Numbered from the stretch's first letter, positions 40,601-48,960 are shown. The stretch: 64,000 nucleotides of DNA from Caecibacter massiliensis (GCA_900095875.1 LT608311.1:310001-374000), one strand, 5' to 3'. Program-made: numbers and translations. Notes: generated from the letters alone by a model not told the origin.

Positions 40601-41095
40601 ATAGTCGTCACCATATGCCTTGGCAAATACTGCGTTCTTGACGCGGGTAATGCCGGCCTGACTGATTTTGCCGGTCTTAGTATACAGTGTATTCAGTTCT
40701 TCCGGGCTGGCAACGTCTTTCAATACAGAGTTTACGAACTTCCGGTTGCTTTCCTGCGTGAGGTCACCGCTGTCAGATGCCAGTTGCAGTGTTGACTGCT
40801 TGATTCTGTCGGCGTCTTTCTTTGCAGTTTCTCCTGCGCTCATCTGCGAACCGCCGGCCTTGCTGTTGATGATATCCTGCACTGGTGCATCATCTGCTAC
40901 CTGACGGACGAGTACCGGGTTCTTAACACCGTCAATCGTTGCCGGGTCGATTCCCAGAGACTTGGCATTCTGTTTAAGGAAGTCTTTATATGCTTTAATC
41001 TGTTTCGGCTTCCCTTTGTATACGGATTTAAGCGCCATGGTACGGCCATTACCATTCAGGACACCGCCTTGGCTGTTGATGACAGGTGCGCCCAT
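37655..41095 (-). pseudogene. Large polyvalent protein fragment: ParB/DdrB-like, BECR nuclease-like and metalloprotease-like domains
   Basis: An open frame of 1,146 codons. Residues 1-275 resemble a DdrB-like ParB domain lacking its beginning (VLNGNGRTMALKSVY, PVLVRQVADD). A low-complexity acidic linker spans about 310-450. Residues about 458-577 resemble a barnase/colicin E5-type (BECR) nuclease domain (GDIDFIYGTPG, KKGYGIAHIKAKR, SWLLTGWEDKK). Residues 628-816 hold a metalloprotease-like segment with HEAYH at 729-733. The frame ends out of register with the LPD38-like region downstream. Such proteins are thought to be injected with phage or plasmid DNA. Domain names are from memory; there is no clear start codon. 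Confidence 0.65.
38648..39213. repeat. 566-base direct repeat, copy 1 (metalloprotease-like segment)
   Basis: Matches 41173-41738 with a constant offset of 2,525 bases, no visible indel and only scattered base differences. It encodes about 189 residues containing FHEAYHLAEG and KKDHHIDDNGNVVVEGYAEV. Confidence 0.85.
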
Positions 41096-42630
41096 ATTGG
41101 CGTTGTTGGACGCTCCCAGGGCAGACGTTTACGATTAAGACTATACTTGCCAGTCTGGCCATTGGTTGGTGTCCGTTCCCAGACTTCGCCGGATTCAATC
41201 TTACGGAATACGTTATGTACGGTTTCTGCTCCCGTGAGTATTGTCTTCATCTTCATGGCAAAATCCTTGATTTTCTGGAACAATTTGCCCCATGCTGTTC
41301 CGCGTCCGCGCTTACGGGCTTCTACCCATTCGGCGTACTTGTCGGCGCGCTTTTCGGCGTCCGGGATAGCCTTCTTGATAGCGGCCTTTTCACGGTCCGT
41401 CAAGACGGCGCCTTCTGCGAGGTGATAGGCTTCGTGGAACCCTGTACCTTCACGGCTCCCTTGTGCCAGTGCCATGTAGGCGTCTTTCCCGTGTACTTCG
41501 GCGTACCCTTCGACAACGACGTTGCCGTTATCGTCGATATGGTGGTCTTTCTTCGCCTGCGCCAGCTCTTTGTCCGTCAAAAGGATTTCATTCTTCAAGT
41601 CAACGACGATATGGGACCCGTTCGGCATGGTGAAAGTCATGCGTTCGCCTTCGTCCTTGATTTCTTTGGCGTTCGGGAACGCTTCCTTGATCTCCGCCTT
41701 CAAGCCTTCCTTGGAGCGGATAAGCTGGGCATTTTCTTTAGCAGACTGTGCTACCTTCTCATTCCCTTTCGACAATTTATCAAGGGCGTAGCCATACGCT
41801 TGTTTACCGCCATCACTTAATTGATTGCGCAACTCGTCTGGCTTGTTCCATTTTTCTGCCTTTTGAGGTATAATTGAGGTAGAAAAAGGTTCCCGCATGG
41901 CCGGAATGCCGTCGCTTTTATTAGCGGCTTGCGCCGGATATACAGGGGGTCTTTTTTTATTTTCTTCATCATTCAGAATGTGATTGTAATATTTATTCCC
42001 GTTTGCATCGGTAAAAATAGTAACTATTACATTTTCCCGTTTTCCACCTACAATAGCATGCGTCATTAAGTAAGTATATTGTTTTGCCTCTCGCTTGTCT
42101 TTTACATTAGGCTGGGATGCAACCTCATTAGCATTTTCTATTAACTGTGGCAAATATTTTATAAGCAATAACTTGTTTTCTTTTGCGCTTGTAGAAACGG
42201 CTTTGCTTATCCCCTTGCCGGTAAAGTCAATAGAATCATCCTTTAACTCAACATTCCCCAATATAGAATTATGTACAGAAGTACCTTGTAAATGTTCTTT
42301 GTAATAAGCCTTGGCTTTTGCCCTTAATTCTTTCAAACCTTCATATTTGCCAAATTCATCACCAGTAACAACAACGTCGTCCTTTGGGGCGGCTTTTTTT
42401 GTTTCTGCTTGTGCGAGGACTGGGGATTTGTCTTTTGACAACGCGTCGTCAATGACTCCTTGCGCCGCCTGTTTCAGGTCTTCTCTGTCACATACGACTT
42501 CTTTTGTTGCAACGTCTACATAGCATTTAGTACCTTCTATGCGTCTGGCTTCTGAGTTGCTGATTGTTTCCCCGTTGAATTTTGCAGATGAAATATTGCC
42601 GGATTTGTACCGGGTAAGTTCAATCCCTAA
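41056..42630 (-). pseudogene. Second polyvalent protein fragment: LPD3-like and metalloprotease-like domains
   Basis: The open frame crosses the right insertion boundary, so its first residues are alkA DNA read in another phase. The genuine element part begins near GIELTRYKSGNISSAKFNG, with its own N-terminus missing. An LPD3-like stretch follows (SIDFTGKGISKAV, YLPQLIENANE, KYYNHILND; about 42235-41960). Then comes a near-identical copy of the metalloprotease-like segment, with HEAYH at 41422-41436. The frame ends after a scrambled tail (ERPTTPIWAHL) that overlaps the next fragment by 40 bases in another frame. It looks like the product of deletion and duplication in one ancestral gene. Confidence 0.65.
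41173..41738. repeat. 566-base direct repeat, copy 2 (metalloprotease-like segment)
   Basis: The partner of 38648-39213 in the same orientation. Protein differences are few (for example ISDAEK/IPDAEK, KHGRG/KRGRG, ENVH/ETVH), which indicates a fairly recent duplication or recombination between related polyvalent genes. Confidence 0.85.
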
Positions 42631-42934
42631 ATATTCCCTGTATATAATCAATTTTCCGGAATGTTGTTCCACATGCCTGCAGGTCTTCTTTCGAAAAACG
42701 CAGCACATGTTCCGGCGTCACTGGGTAACATACATCCTGGAAGCGCTGCCATATCGTATCAGCCGCTTTTGTAGAAATCTGCTGTCCCAGAATGGCATTT
42801 ACCAATGCCTGGAACAAATCGGGAATGACCGGCCGGCGTACATATCCCAGCTGATGGATGACGGCAGCCAGCTTCTTATCCTTTTTTGCAGAGATAAGCA
42901 ATTTCCCTTTCTCCATAGGGAAAGTACCTGTCAT
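42620..42934 (-). pseudogene. alkA: DNA-3-methyladenine glycosylase II, N-terminal fragment of split alkA
   Basis: This encodes MTGTFPMEKGKLLISAKKD and the family motif NAILGQQISTKAADTIW, through TTFRKIDYIQGI. It then enters the insertion and stops three codons later (FRD, then TGA). The start codon overlaps the ogt stop as ATGA, so the original gene was coupled to ogt. The helix-hairpin-helix and catalytic Asp are on the other fragment, so this 104-residue product should be inactive. Confidence 0.9.
42631..42641. repeat. 11-base direct repeat, right boundary of the alkA insertion
   Basis: The second copy of atattccctgt, read in the same alkA phase (codons for I-Q-G-I). Flanking bases differ from the left copy on both sides, as expected for an attachment core or target duplication. 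Confidence 0.8.
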
Positions 42935-43437
42935 CCATGTCTATTCTCCTTCTCCAGCTGCAGCAGATATTTTTTTGTTTCCAGCCCTGCCGCATAACCG
43001 GTCAGACTGCCATCAGCTCCGATGATACGGTGACACGGAATGAGAATCAGAATGGGATTACGGTGATTGGCCATTCCTACGGCCCGGCTTGCTTTGGGAT
43101 TCCCTGCCATTTTGGCAATTTCGCCATAGGTCCGTGTCTGGCCATACGGAATCTGGCATAAGGCATTCCATACGCGCTGCTGGAAGGGAGTACCTGACGG
43201 CGCCAGCGGCACATCAAAAGACCGCTGGCGGCCAGCAAAATATTCCTGTAATTCTTCACGGCATTGCCGGATGAACCGATTCTCTACCGTCTTATCTTCC
43301 ATTCCTGCCGGCCTTTCTTCTGCAGAAATCCGTTCTACAGCCGTATCCGAAGCGGTGATTTTCAGAATGCCTATGGGGGATGTCATATAACCATATATCT
43401 TATTTCCCTTGTTTTCCTGTATCATAGATGTATTCAT
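42931..43437 (-). CDS. ogt: Methylated-DNA--protein-cysteine methyltransferase
   Basis: A 168-residue suicide repair enzyme that moves a methyl group from O6-methylguanine to its own Cys. The active-site motif ILIPCHRIIGADGSLTGYAAG is intact near residues 130-150, preceded by the DNA-binding helix YGEIAKMAGNPKASRAVGMA. The ATG follows a GAGGTGGAATT site. It is divergent from adaA and followed with ATGA overlap by the interrupted alkA, so the original unit was an alkylation-damage operon. It is probably controlled from the shared adaA-ogt intergenic region. Confidence 0.95.
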   Translation of the reverse strand: MNTSMIQENKGNKIYGYMTSPIGILKITASDTAVERISAEERPAGMEDKTVENRFIRQCREELQEYFAGRQRSFDVPLAPSGTPFQQRVWNALCQIPYGQTRTYGEIAKMAGNPKASRAVGMANHRNPILILIPCHRIIGADGSLTGYAAGLETKKYLLQLEKENRHG

Positions 43438-43522
43438 AATTCCACCTCATTTCACATAAAATAGAATACACTTTATTTTATCGAAAAACGAAGCTGCTAT
43501 CTTCTCAAAAATGGATTTCTAA

Positions 43523-43576
43523 TTTACAATGACAATGTAAAAAACAGGTTGGCAAGGCCTGGCTATTTTATATAAT
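43523..43576 (+). promoter_or_regulatory. adaA promoter with adjacent dyad
   Basis: A TTGGCA -35 (43549-43554) and TATAAT -10 (43571-43576), 16 bases apart, point at adaA. Just upstream lies a dyad with arms TTTACA (43523-43528) and TGTAAA (43536-43541), a plausible operator for this divergent region. Its partner protein is unknown. Confidence 0.6.
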
Positions 43577-43599
43577 AGAACCAGGAAGTGGATAAAACC

Positions 43600-44145
43600 A
43601 TGAACGCAGAAGAAAAGTGGCAGGCGGTCTGCCGCTGTGATGTAAACTACGATGGAATATTCTGGTACGGTGTGAAAAGTACAGGTATTTTCTGTAACCC
43701 GTCCTGTAAATCCCGCCGCCCCAAAAAAGATAATATCGTTTATTTTGATTCTCCCCGGGAAGCCATAGATGCGGGCTACCGGGTCTGCAAACGGTGCCAT
43801 CCCGACCTGCAGTCCTATGACCCAAACCGGCTTCTGATCCGCCACATAAAAGAAATATTAGATCATAACGCCTGCAACCCGCAGAAACTGCAGGAAGCAC
43901 TGAGACAGATTCCTATGACGTCCCATCATTTCAATCAGCTGTTCAAGGACCATTATGGTCAGACTCCCCATGCATACATCTTGAACAGGCGTCTGGAAAA
44001 AGCAGCCTCTATGCTGAAAGCCAGCAGTCAATCGGTGTTGGATATCGCCATGGCTGCTGGTTTTGGTAGTATATCTTCGTTTTATGCGTCATTCCGACGG
44101 GTTTACGGCGTGTCACCGGCCCGGTACAGGGAACTAAATCTATAA
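43600..44145 (+). CDS. adaA: AdaA-like methylphosphotriester-DNA methyltransferase and AraC-type activator
   Basis: A 181-residue protein with two domains. The N-terminal Ada zinc domain carries four cysteines: GIFCNPSCKSRRP, the first of these being the methyl acceptor, and RVCKRCHPD. The C-terminal AraC helix-turn-helix pair ends in GFGSISSFYASFRRVYGVSPARYR. It has no O6-methylguanine methyltransferase domain, which is the separate ogt opposite, the AdaA/AdaB arrangement of Firmicutes. The ATG at 43600 has an AGGAAG site; a GTG four codons earlier overlaps it. Once methylated it should activate itself and ogt-alkA. Confidence 0.93.
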   Translation: MNAEEKWQAVCRCDVNYDGIFWYGVKSTGIFCNPSCKSRRPKKDNIVYFDSPREAIDAGYRVCKRCHPDLQSYDPNRLLIRHIKEILDHNACNPQKLQEALRQIPMTSHHFNQLFKDHYGQTPHAYILNRRLEKAASMLKASSQSVLDIAMAAGFGSISSFYASFRRVYGVSPARYRELNL

Positions 44146-44176
44146 CGTATCGGGTGGCGCTGTTGGCACAGTTTTT

Positions 44177-44707
44177 TTATTTATGGAGACGATGATAAGA
44201 AGCATCAAAGTATTTCCCGGCCCGGATGTCATCGGTCATTCCCGGATAGGGAGCTTCTGAAATGACATCTTCATTATCCTGACCGGCTTTACCGATATAA
44301 GTAATTTTGGCAAATTCCGGGACCAGATACTTAGGATACGTTTCATACTTTTCCCGTGATTCTTCCATCAGGGGAATATGTTCATTCTGGAAGCAGACCG
44401 TGATATCCGGATGTTCCTGAACCCATTTCGGGAAAAAGATAGTGCCATGCATACGATATTCATCAGGCATGAAGTCAAGGGCTACGTCAGTACCTGTCGG
44501 TTCCGTCCAGGTTACTTTAAAGACTCCATCCGTCAGTTTTACAATGTTTGCTTCCTGATTCCTGACCCAGCGTCCTGCAACCATGCCTCCATGGATACGG
44601 TAATCGACCGTATGGTCATTTTTGGCATACCATTCGTATTCCCAGCCATTATCGTATGTATAGATAAAATGCGTCCCCAAGAAGTCTTCTAATTCTTTGA
44701 ATTTCAT
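44177..44707 (-). CDS. padC: Phenolic acid decarboxylase
   Basis: A 176-residue cytoplasmic enzyme that decarboxylates p-coumaric, ferulic or caffeic acid to vinyl phenols. Family sequence is clear across its length: [59 protein letters not shown] and [11 protein letters not shown]. The ATG at 44705-44707 has a GGAGGGCG site; the longer frame upstream runs into the operator region. The gene is divergent from a PadR-type regulator across a region with two PadR boxes, the classical phenolic-acid stress arrangement. Confidence 0.95.
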   Translation of the reverse strand: MKFKELEDFLGTHFIYTYDNGWEYEWYAKNDHTVDYRIHGGMVAGRWVRNQEANIVKLTDGVFKVTWTEPTGTDVALDFMPDEYRMHGTIFFPKWVQEHPDITVCFQNEHIPLMEESREKYETYPKYLVPEFAKITYIGKAGQDNEDVISEAPYPGMTDDIRAGKYFDASYHRLHK

Positions 44708-44723
44708 AATCGCCCTCCAAATC

Positions 44724-44739
44724 ATGTAAATAATGACAT
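44724..44739. promoter_or_regulatory. PadR box 1
   Basis: A perfect ATGT-N8-ACAT dyad, 17 bases upstream of the padC start codon, matching the published PadR operator form from memory. Repressor binding here would block padC transcription or early elongation. Confidence 0.75.
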
Positions 44740-44777
44740 ATTTTTGACACGTTTTATTGTACATCTCTTCTCTATTT

Positions 44778-44793
44778 ATGTCAATTATTACAT
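44778..44793. promoter_or_regulatory. PadR box 2
   Basis: A second perfect ATGT-N8-ACAT dyad, 54 bases from the first and in the middle of the padC-padR interval. It could serve both padC repression and padR autoregulation. Confidence 0.75.
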
Positions 44794-44825
44794 GTTTTAA
44801 ATTTCATGATTTTTGTCAGAAAATA

Positions 44826-44834
44826 TGCTATACT
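44826..44834 (+). promoter_or_regulatory. Extended -10 promoter of padR
   Basis: An extended -10 element, TGC-TATACT, ends 31 bases before the padR ATG and is followed by a GGAAGGAAG ribosome site. A -35 at correct spacing is weak. Confidence 0.5.
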
Positions 44835-44865
44835 GAGACAAAACACATAGGGAAGGAAGAGTTTT

Positions 44866-45411
44866 ATGGCCCAAAAAAATATCTTAAAATACATCATCCT
44901 AGGCCTGCTAAATCACAAAGAACTGGCCGGTTACGACCTGAAAAAACTTTTTGAAGGCGAAGTAGGCGACTTCTGGTCCTCCAACCACAGCCAGATTTAC
45001 CCGGAACTGCGGCGTATGGAAGAAAAGGGACTCATTACCAGCCACAGCGAAACGATCGGCACGAAACTGGAAAAAAAATACTACCGCATCACCCCGGCCG
45101 GGCAGGAAATCCTTTCCGCCTGGATGCACGAACCCCTGAGCAGCCTTGTCCCCAGCCGCGATGAATTCACGATGAAACTCTACCTCATCGATGATCCCCG
45201 GGACCCGCTTCTCGCCCAGCTTTTCCGGGAAGAAATTGCCCGTCATCAGAAAAAGTACGACTATCTGCGTTCCCGCTGGGAAGCCCTGTTCCGCACACAG
45301 GAAGACCGGCTAAAGCATTTCGGCCATTCCCTCATCCTGGAACAGGCTATCGAACGGGAAAGGCAGCGGCTGCAATGGCTTGTTGATACAAAAAGAAATA
45401 TGATACAATAA
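44866..45411 (+). CDS. padR: PadR-family transcriptional repressor
   Basis: A 181-residue regulator. The N-terminal winged helix is typical (ILKYIILGLLNHKELAGYDL, SSNHSQIYPELRRMEEKGLI, KKYYRITPAGQEIL), and a C-terminal helical dimerisation domain contains several Arg-rich helices. The ATG follows a GGAAGGAAG site. It lies divergent from padC with two PadR-type boxes between them, so it is almost certainly the phenolic-acid-responsive repressor of padC. The downstream BetT-type gene starts about 70 bases later and is probably separate. Confidence 0.93.
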   Translation: MAQKNILKYIILGLLNHKELAGYDLKKLFEGEVGDFWSSNHSQIYPELRRMEEKGLITSHSETIGTKLEKKYYRITPAGQEILSAWMHEPLSSLVPSRDEFTMKLYLIDDPRDPLLAQLFREEIARHQKKYDYLRSRWEALFRTQEDRLKHFGHSLILEQAIERERQRLQWLVDTKRNMIQ

Positions 45412-45483
45412 AGTTAATATATTTAATATCTTATATTGTTTATAGACTCTTCTTGATCAATTATGTTGAAAGGTGGTTTGTTA

Positions 45484-47502
45484 GTGAAATTTCCAAAAAA
45501 TAACTTACAACCAAGCATTGTCTTTCCCAGTATTTTGTTCATTGGAATCGTCGTCATAAGCTGTATCTTTTTCCCCATTCGGACAGATACAGTTTTAAGC
45601 AGCATAAAAGAATATATATTCAGTTCCTGCAGTTGGGTGTACATCCTTTGTGTCGCCTTTTTCTTTCTTTTCCTGGTCATCTTGTGCCTTGGAAAACTCG
45701 GTGATATCCGCTTGGGAAACGAAGATGAAGAACCGGAATTTTCTTTTTTTCCTGGTTATGCATGTTGTTTTCGGCCGGCATGGGCATTGGTTTGATGTTC
45801 TTCGGCGTAGCCGAACCGATTGTCCACTTATCAGCTCCTTTGCACGGGTCAGCCTCTCCCCTGGTACAAACGAAAGAAGCCATGTTGAACACTCTTTTTC
45901 ACTGGGGTATCCATGCCTGGGCTATTTATGGTATCATCGGTCTTGCCCTGGCCTATTTTGGATTCCGATATCAGCTTCCCGTAACCCTGCGTTCCGGTTT
46001 TTATCCCCCTTCTTAAAAATAAATTGAATGGTTTCTGGGGCAATTTGATTGATATCGTCGCCCTCTGTGCAACTATCTTTGGCCTGACGACGACGCTGGG
46101 CTTCGGAGCCATGCAGCTCAACGCTGGTCTGAGTGCTGTCGGCATTTTCTCAACACCATCTTTTTCCCACATTATTCTCTTGATTGTCATCGCCGTCGGT
46201 CTTGCCATCTTGTCAGCCATTTCTGGCGTAAGTAAGGGCATCCGCTACATGAGCCAGGGAAATCTGATTCTGGCCATCTCCCTTCTGTTATTCATTCTCG
46301 TCGCCGGCCCGACTGTATATATTTTATCTTCCTTTACGGAAAACGTGGGATACTATCTGACCCACATCATCGAATTATCTTTCCGTACATTTGCCTACGA
46401 AAGCACAAAAGAGGAATGGTTTACTAACTGGACCATCACCTATTGGGCATGGTGGATTTCCTGGGCACCATTCGTCGGTCTCTTTATCGCTAAGATTTCC
46501 AAAGGACGCACGATACGCGAATTTGTTGTCTGTGTTCTTTTAGTACCGACCCTTTTCAATATCTTCTGGATGACTGTATTTGGCAACGGGGCTATCTGGG
46601 TTGATGCACAAACCGGCGGCATACTGACCAATGCAGCCGCTGAAACAGAAAAACTCTTGTTCCTGTTTCTGGACCAATTCCCCTTCGCTCTGGTCACATC
46701 CCTGATTGCGTTACTGGTCATTGCCATTTTTTTCATCACTTCAGCCAATTCAGGAATCTTTGTCATCAACAGTATCGCCTCACAAGGAAAAAATACCTTT
46801 CCCAAATGGCAGACGGTCTTATGGGGCTCCTTGCTGGCACTACTATCCATCGGTCTGCTCTATTCCGGTGGCCTCCAGGCCTTACAGACGATGACCGTCA
46901 TCATTGCCCTTCCTTTTGCCATCATCATGATCCTGATGGTTTTCTGTTTATTACGCGGTTTGATGATCGATAACGCCTATTTCAGCAGGAAATTGTCTGA
47001 AAGCACGGTTTATTGGGACGGCTCTCATTGGCAGGACTGTCTGAAAAAAATCATATCCGTAGGAACGCTGGATGATTTTCAACGTTTTCTGAACCAAACC
47101 GTAGATCCAGCTTTCAAAGAACTGCGCCAGGAATTCTTACGCAACGGCATTTCCGTCCAGATTCAGGTGTGTAATGATAGTCATCAGGCATATCGTGAGC
47201 TAGTTGTCGAAAGTGGGAGCCTCCGCAATTTTATATACGGTATCCGCTATCGGGCCAATGATGTGTCAGATACAGTCGTTGGCTCCCTGTCCTTCCCGAC
47301 CATAACGGAAGAAGAAAATTACGAGCCTATTTGTTATTTTGCTGACGGACGCCGTGGATACAGCATTAAATATATGCAGAAAGATGAATTGATCACAGAC
47401 GTTCTCCGTCAATATGAACGCTATGTCAAAATGTTGGCAACAGGCAAACACGACCTGTATTTGTCTGATAAAGTACATCCAAAACAAGGAGAAAAACGAT
47501 GA
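45484..47502 (+). pseudogene. BCCT-family (BetT-like) osmolyte transporter with two frameshifts
   Basis: A betaine/choline/carnitine transporter in three frames. The N-terminal part runs to GNEDEEPEFSFF. The frame then changes within a T7 run near 45746-45752 to continue as WLCMLFSAGMGIGLMFFGVAEP. It changes back at a C5 run near 46006-46010, where PVTLRSGFYP continues as LLKNKLNGFWGNL. From 46024 the frame is open to the end. One missing T and one extra C would explain both shifts. The last 150 residues form a BetT-type cytoplasmic C-terminal domain. The likely start is GTG 45484 with an AAAGGTGG site. It may be a pseudogene, phase-variable, or misread at two homopolymers. Confidence 0.8.
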
Positions 47503-48872
47503 ACCGATGGAATAATCTAATCGATTTAAAAGGCGACTCGGCCTCGATAGAAATCATCAATCAGCGCATTCTGGCTGACGCAACCATAGAAGGCACAAAC
47601 TTGGTTGTCTTAGTCATGGCCATCATGATTGCCTGTATCGGCCTGAACATGAATAGCGTTGCCGTCATCATCGGGGCCATGCTCATTTCCCCCCTGATGG
47701 GTGGTATCGTAGCAACAGGCTATGGCATGGCAACATACGACGTCCCCTTTATCCGCAATTCCCTGATTAAATTATCTTTCCAGGTAGGCCTTGCCGTATT
47801 AACAGCCTCAATTTATTTTCTCATTTCACCTTTGACCACTCCTACAGATGAAATGCTGGCACGGACCACTCCCACGATTTGGGATGTTCTCGTAGCCTTA
47901 TGCGGTGGAATTGCTGGTGCCGTCGGAAATACACGGAAAGAAAAAAGCAATGTCATCCCCGGTGTCGCCATTGCTACGGCACTGATGCCGCCTCTCTGCA
48001 CGGCTGGATATGGTTTTGCTTCAGGAAACTATACATTTTTTCTAGGAGCCTTGTATCTATTTTTCATCAATGCCTTTTTCATTGCCTTGTCTTCGTTCTT
48101 GGTATTTAAGATTCTGAAAGTCCCGCCTCACGGCAATGTCGCTGAAGCTCATTTTCGCAAACAGCGTCTCATTTTAGTTATCCTCGGCCTATTAATTACG
48201 ATTCCAAGCATCTATATGGCTCATCTAACGGTAAAAGATGCGCTCCAGGAAGTCCAGGTCAAATCTTTTATAGAAACAAACATGAATTTTGAAAAAACTA
48301 GTGTCGTTTCTTACACACTAAAAGATAAGACCTTGACAATTGATCTTGTCGGGGCTGTCCTGACGGAAGAACAAATAGACCAGCTTAAATCGAACATAAA
48401 TAACTATCCACGTCTTCAAGACATATCTCTTTCTATTATCCAGGGAAACAGGAATCTGAACGCTGAGGAAGTACAGCGATTGATCAATTCACGTATAGAA
48501 AAACAAGGCAAAGCCGAAAAAGAAGCTTCGTACAAGATGCTGACCAGTAAATATTACCCAGCTTACGAACGTGCTGCAGCAGACCAGCAGGTCATCCAGA
48601 TTCTAAACAGCCAGGCTCCTTTATTATTCCCGGAAATCCAGTCTGTCCGGGGTGGCACGCTAACAGCCTTGCATCGAGATAACGATACGAAAGACGGTAC
48701 ATTTGGCTACGACCGTTTCATGGCCGAAGTTACCGTCAGAACTCCCCTTAGTGCCGATGACGCGCTGCGTCTGCATGATTGGATCAAAGGTCAGGTAAAC
48801 ATGCCTGTCATTCTGAATGTCCAGACCAGCAATGCTCCCAGCGAATACTATGGCAACGGGATTCAATGGTAA
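47499..48872 (+). CDS. DUF389 / TIGR00271 membrane protein
   Basis: A 457-residue protein. A conserved DUF389 membrane domain (MIACIGLNMNSVAVIIGAMLISPLMGG, GGIAGAVGNTRKEKSNVIPGVAIATALMPPLCTAGYG; about residues 40-230) is followed by a soluble C-terminal region of about 220 residues. Five or six hydrophobic segments are visible. Its ATG overlaps the BetT stop codon as ATGA, with an AAGGAGAA ribosome site, so the two are translationally coupled and perhaps functionally linked in osmotic or membrane stress. The family's biochemical function is not established. A hairpin terminator follows. Confidence 0.88.
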   Translation: MNRWNNLIDLKGDSASIEIINQRILADATIEGTNLVVLVMAIMIACIGLNMNSVAVIIGAMLISPLMGGIVATGYGMATYDVPFIRNSLIKLSFQVGLAVLTASIYFLISPLTTPTDEMLARTTPTIWDVLVALCGGIAGAVGNTRKEKSNVIPGVAIATALMPPLCTAGYGFASGNYTFFLGALYLFFINAFFIALSSFLVFKILKVPPHGNVAEAHFRKQRLILVILGLLITIPSIYMAHLTVKDALQEVQVKSFIETNMNFEKTSVVSYTLKDKTLTIDLVGAVLTEEQIDQLKSNINNYPRLQDISLSIIQGNRNLNAEEVQRLINSRIEKQGKAEKEASYKMLTSKYYPAYERAAADQQVIQILNSQAPLLFPEIQSVRGGTLTALHRDNDTKDGTFGYDRFMAEVTVRTPLSADDALRLHDWIKGQVNMPVILNVQTSNAPSEYYGNGIQW

Positions 48873-48904
48873 AATCAAAACTGCTTTAAGCAGCTGAAAA
48901 GTAT

Positions 48905-48960
48905 ACCGACCCCCAATGTTAGACCAAAACTCTAACGATTAGGGGGCCGGTTTTATTATT
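48905..48960 (+). terminator. Long inverted repeat after the DUF389 gene
   Basis: The arms accgaccccc and gggggccggt, with inner gttaga/tctaac, form a 47-base hairpin followed by ttttattatt, so it can terminate the operon. The termini also resemble IS3-type ends placed back to back, which would make it a tiny non-autonomous repeat. Confidence 0.6.

Larger units (their letters stand above)
36160..42641. mobile_element. 6.47-kb insertion in alkA with decayed phage polyvalent protein genes
   Basis: Bases 36160-42630 (6,471 bp) interrupt alkA exactly between two copies of atattccctgt. Removing the insert with one repeat restores the alkA frame. The contents are leftward fragments of one or more large polyvalent proteins of phage/conjugative-element type, one of them cut off at the right boundary. 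No integrase, transposase, excisionase or replication gene is visible. It is best read as a shrunken, decaying prophage or satellite remnant. The repeat could be the attachment core or a target duplication. Confidence 0.8.

Noticed and set aside
45735-46024. Programmed ribosomal frameshifting in the BetT-type gene
   Set aside because: No slippery heptamer with a downstream structure is evident, and two opposite shifts would be needed; homopolymer indels explain it better.
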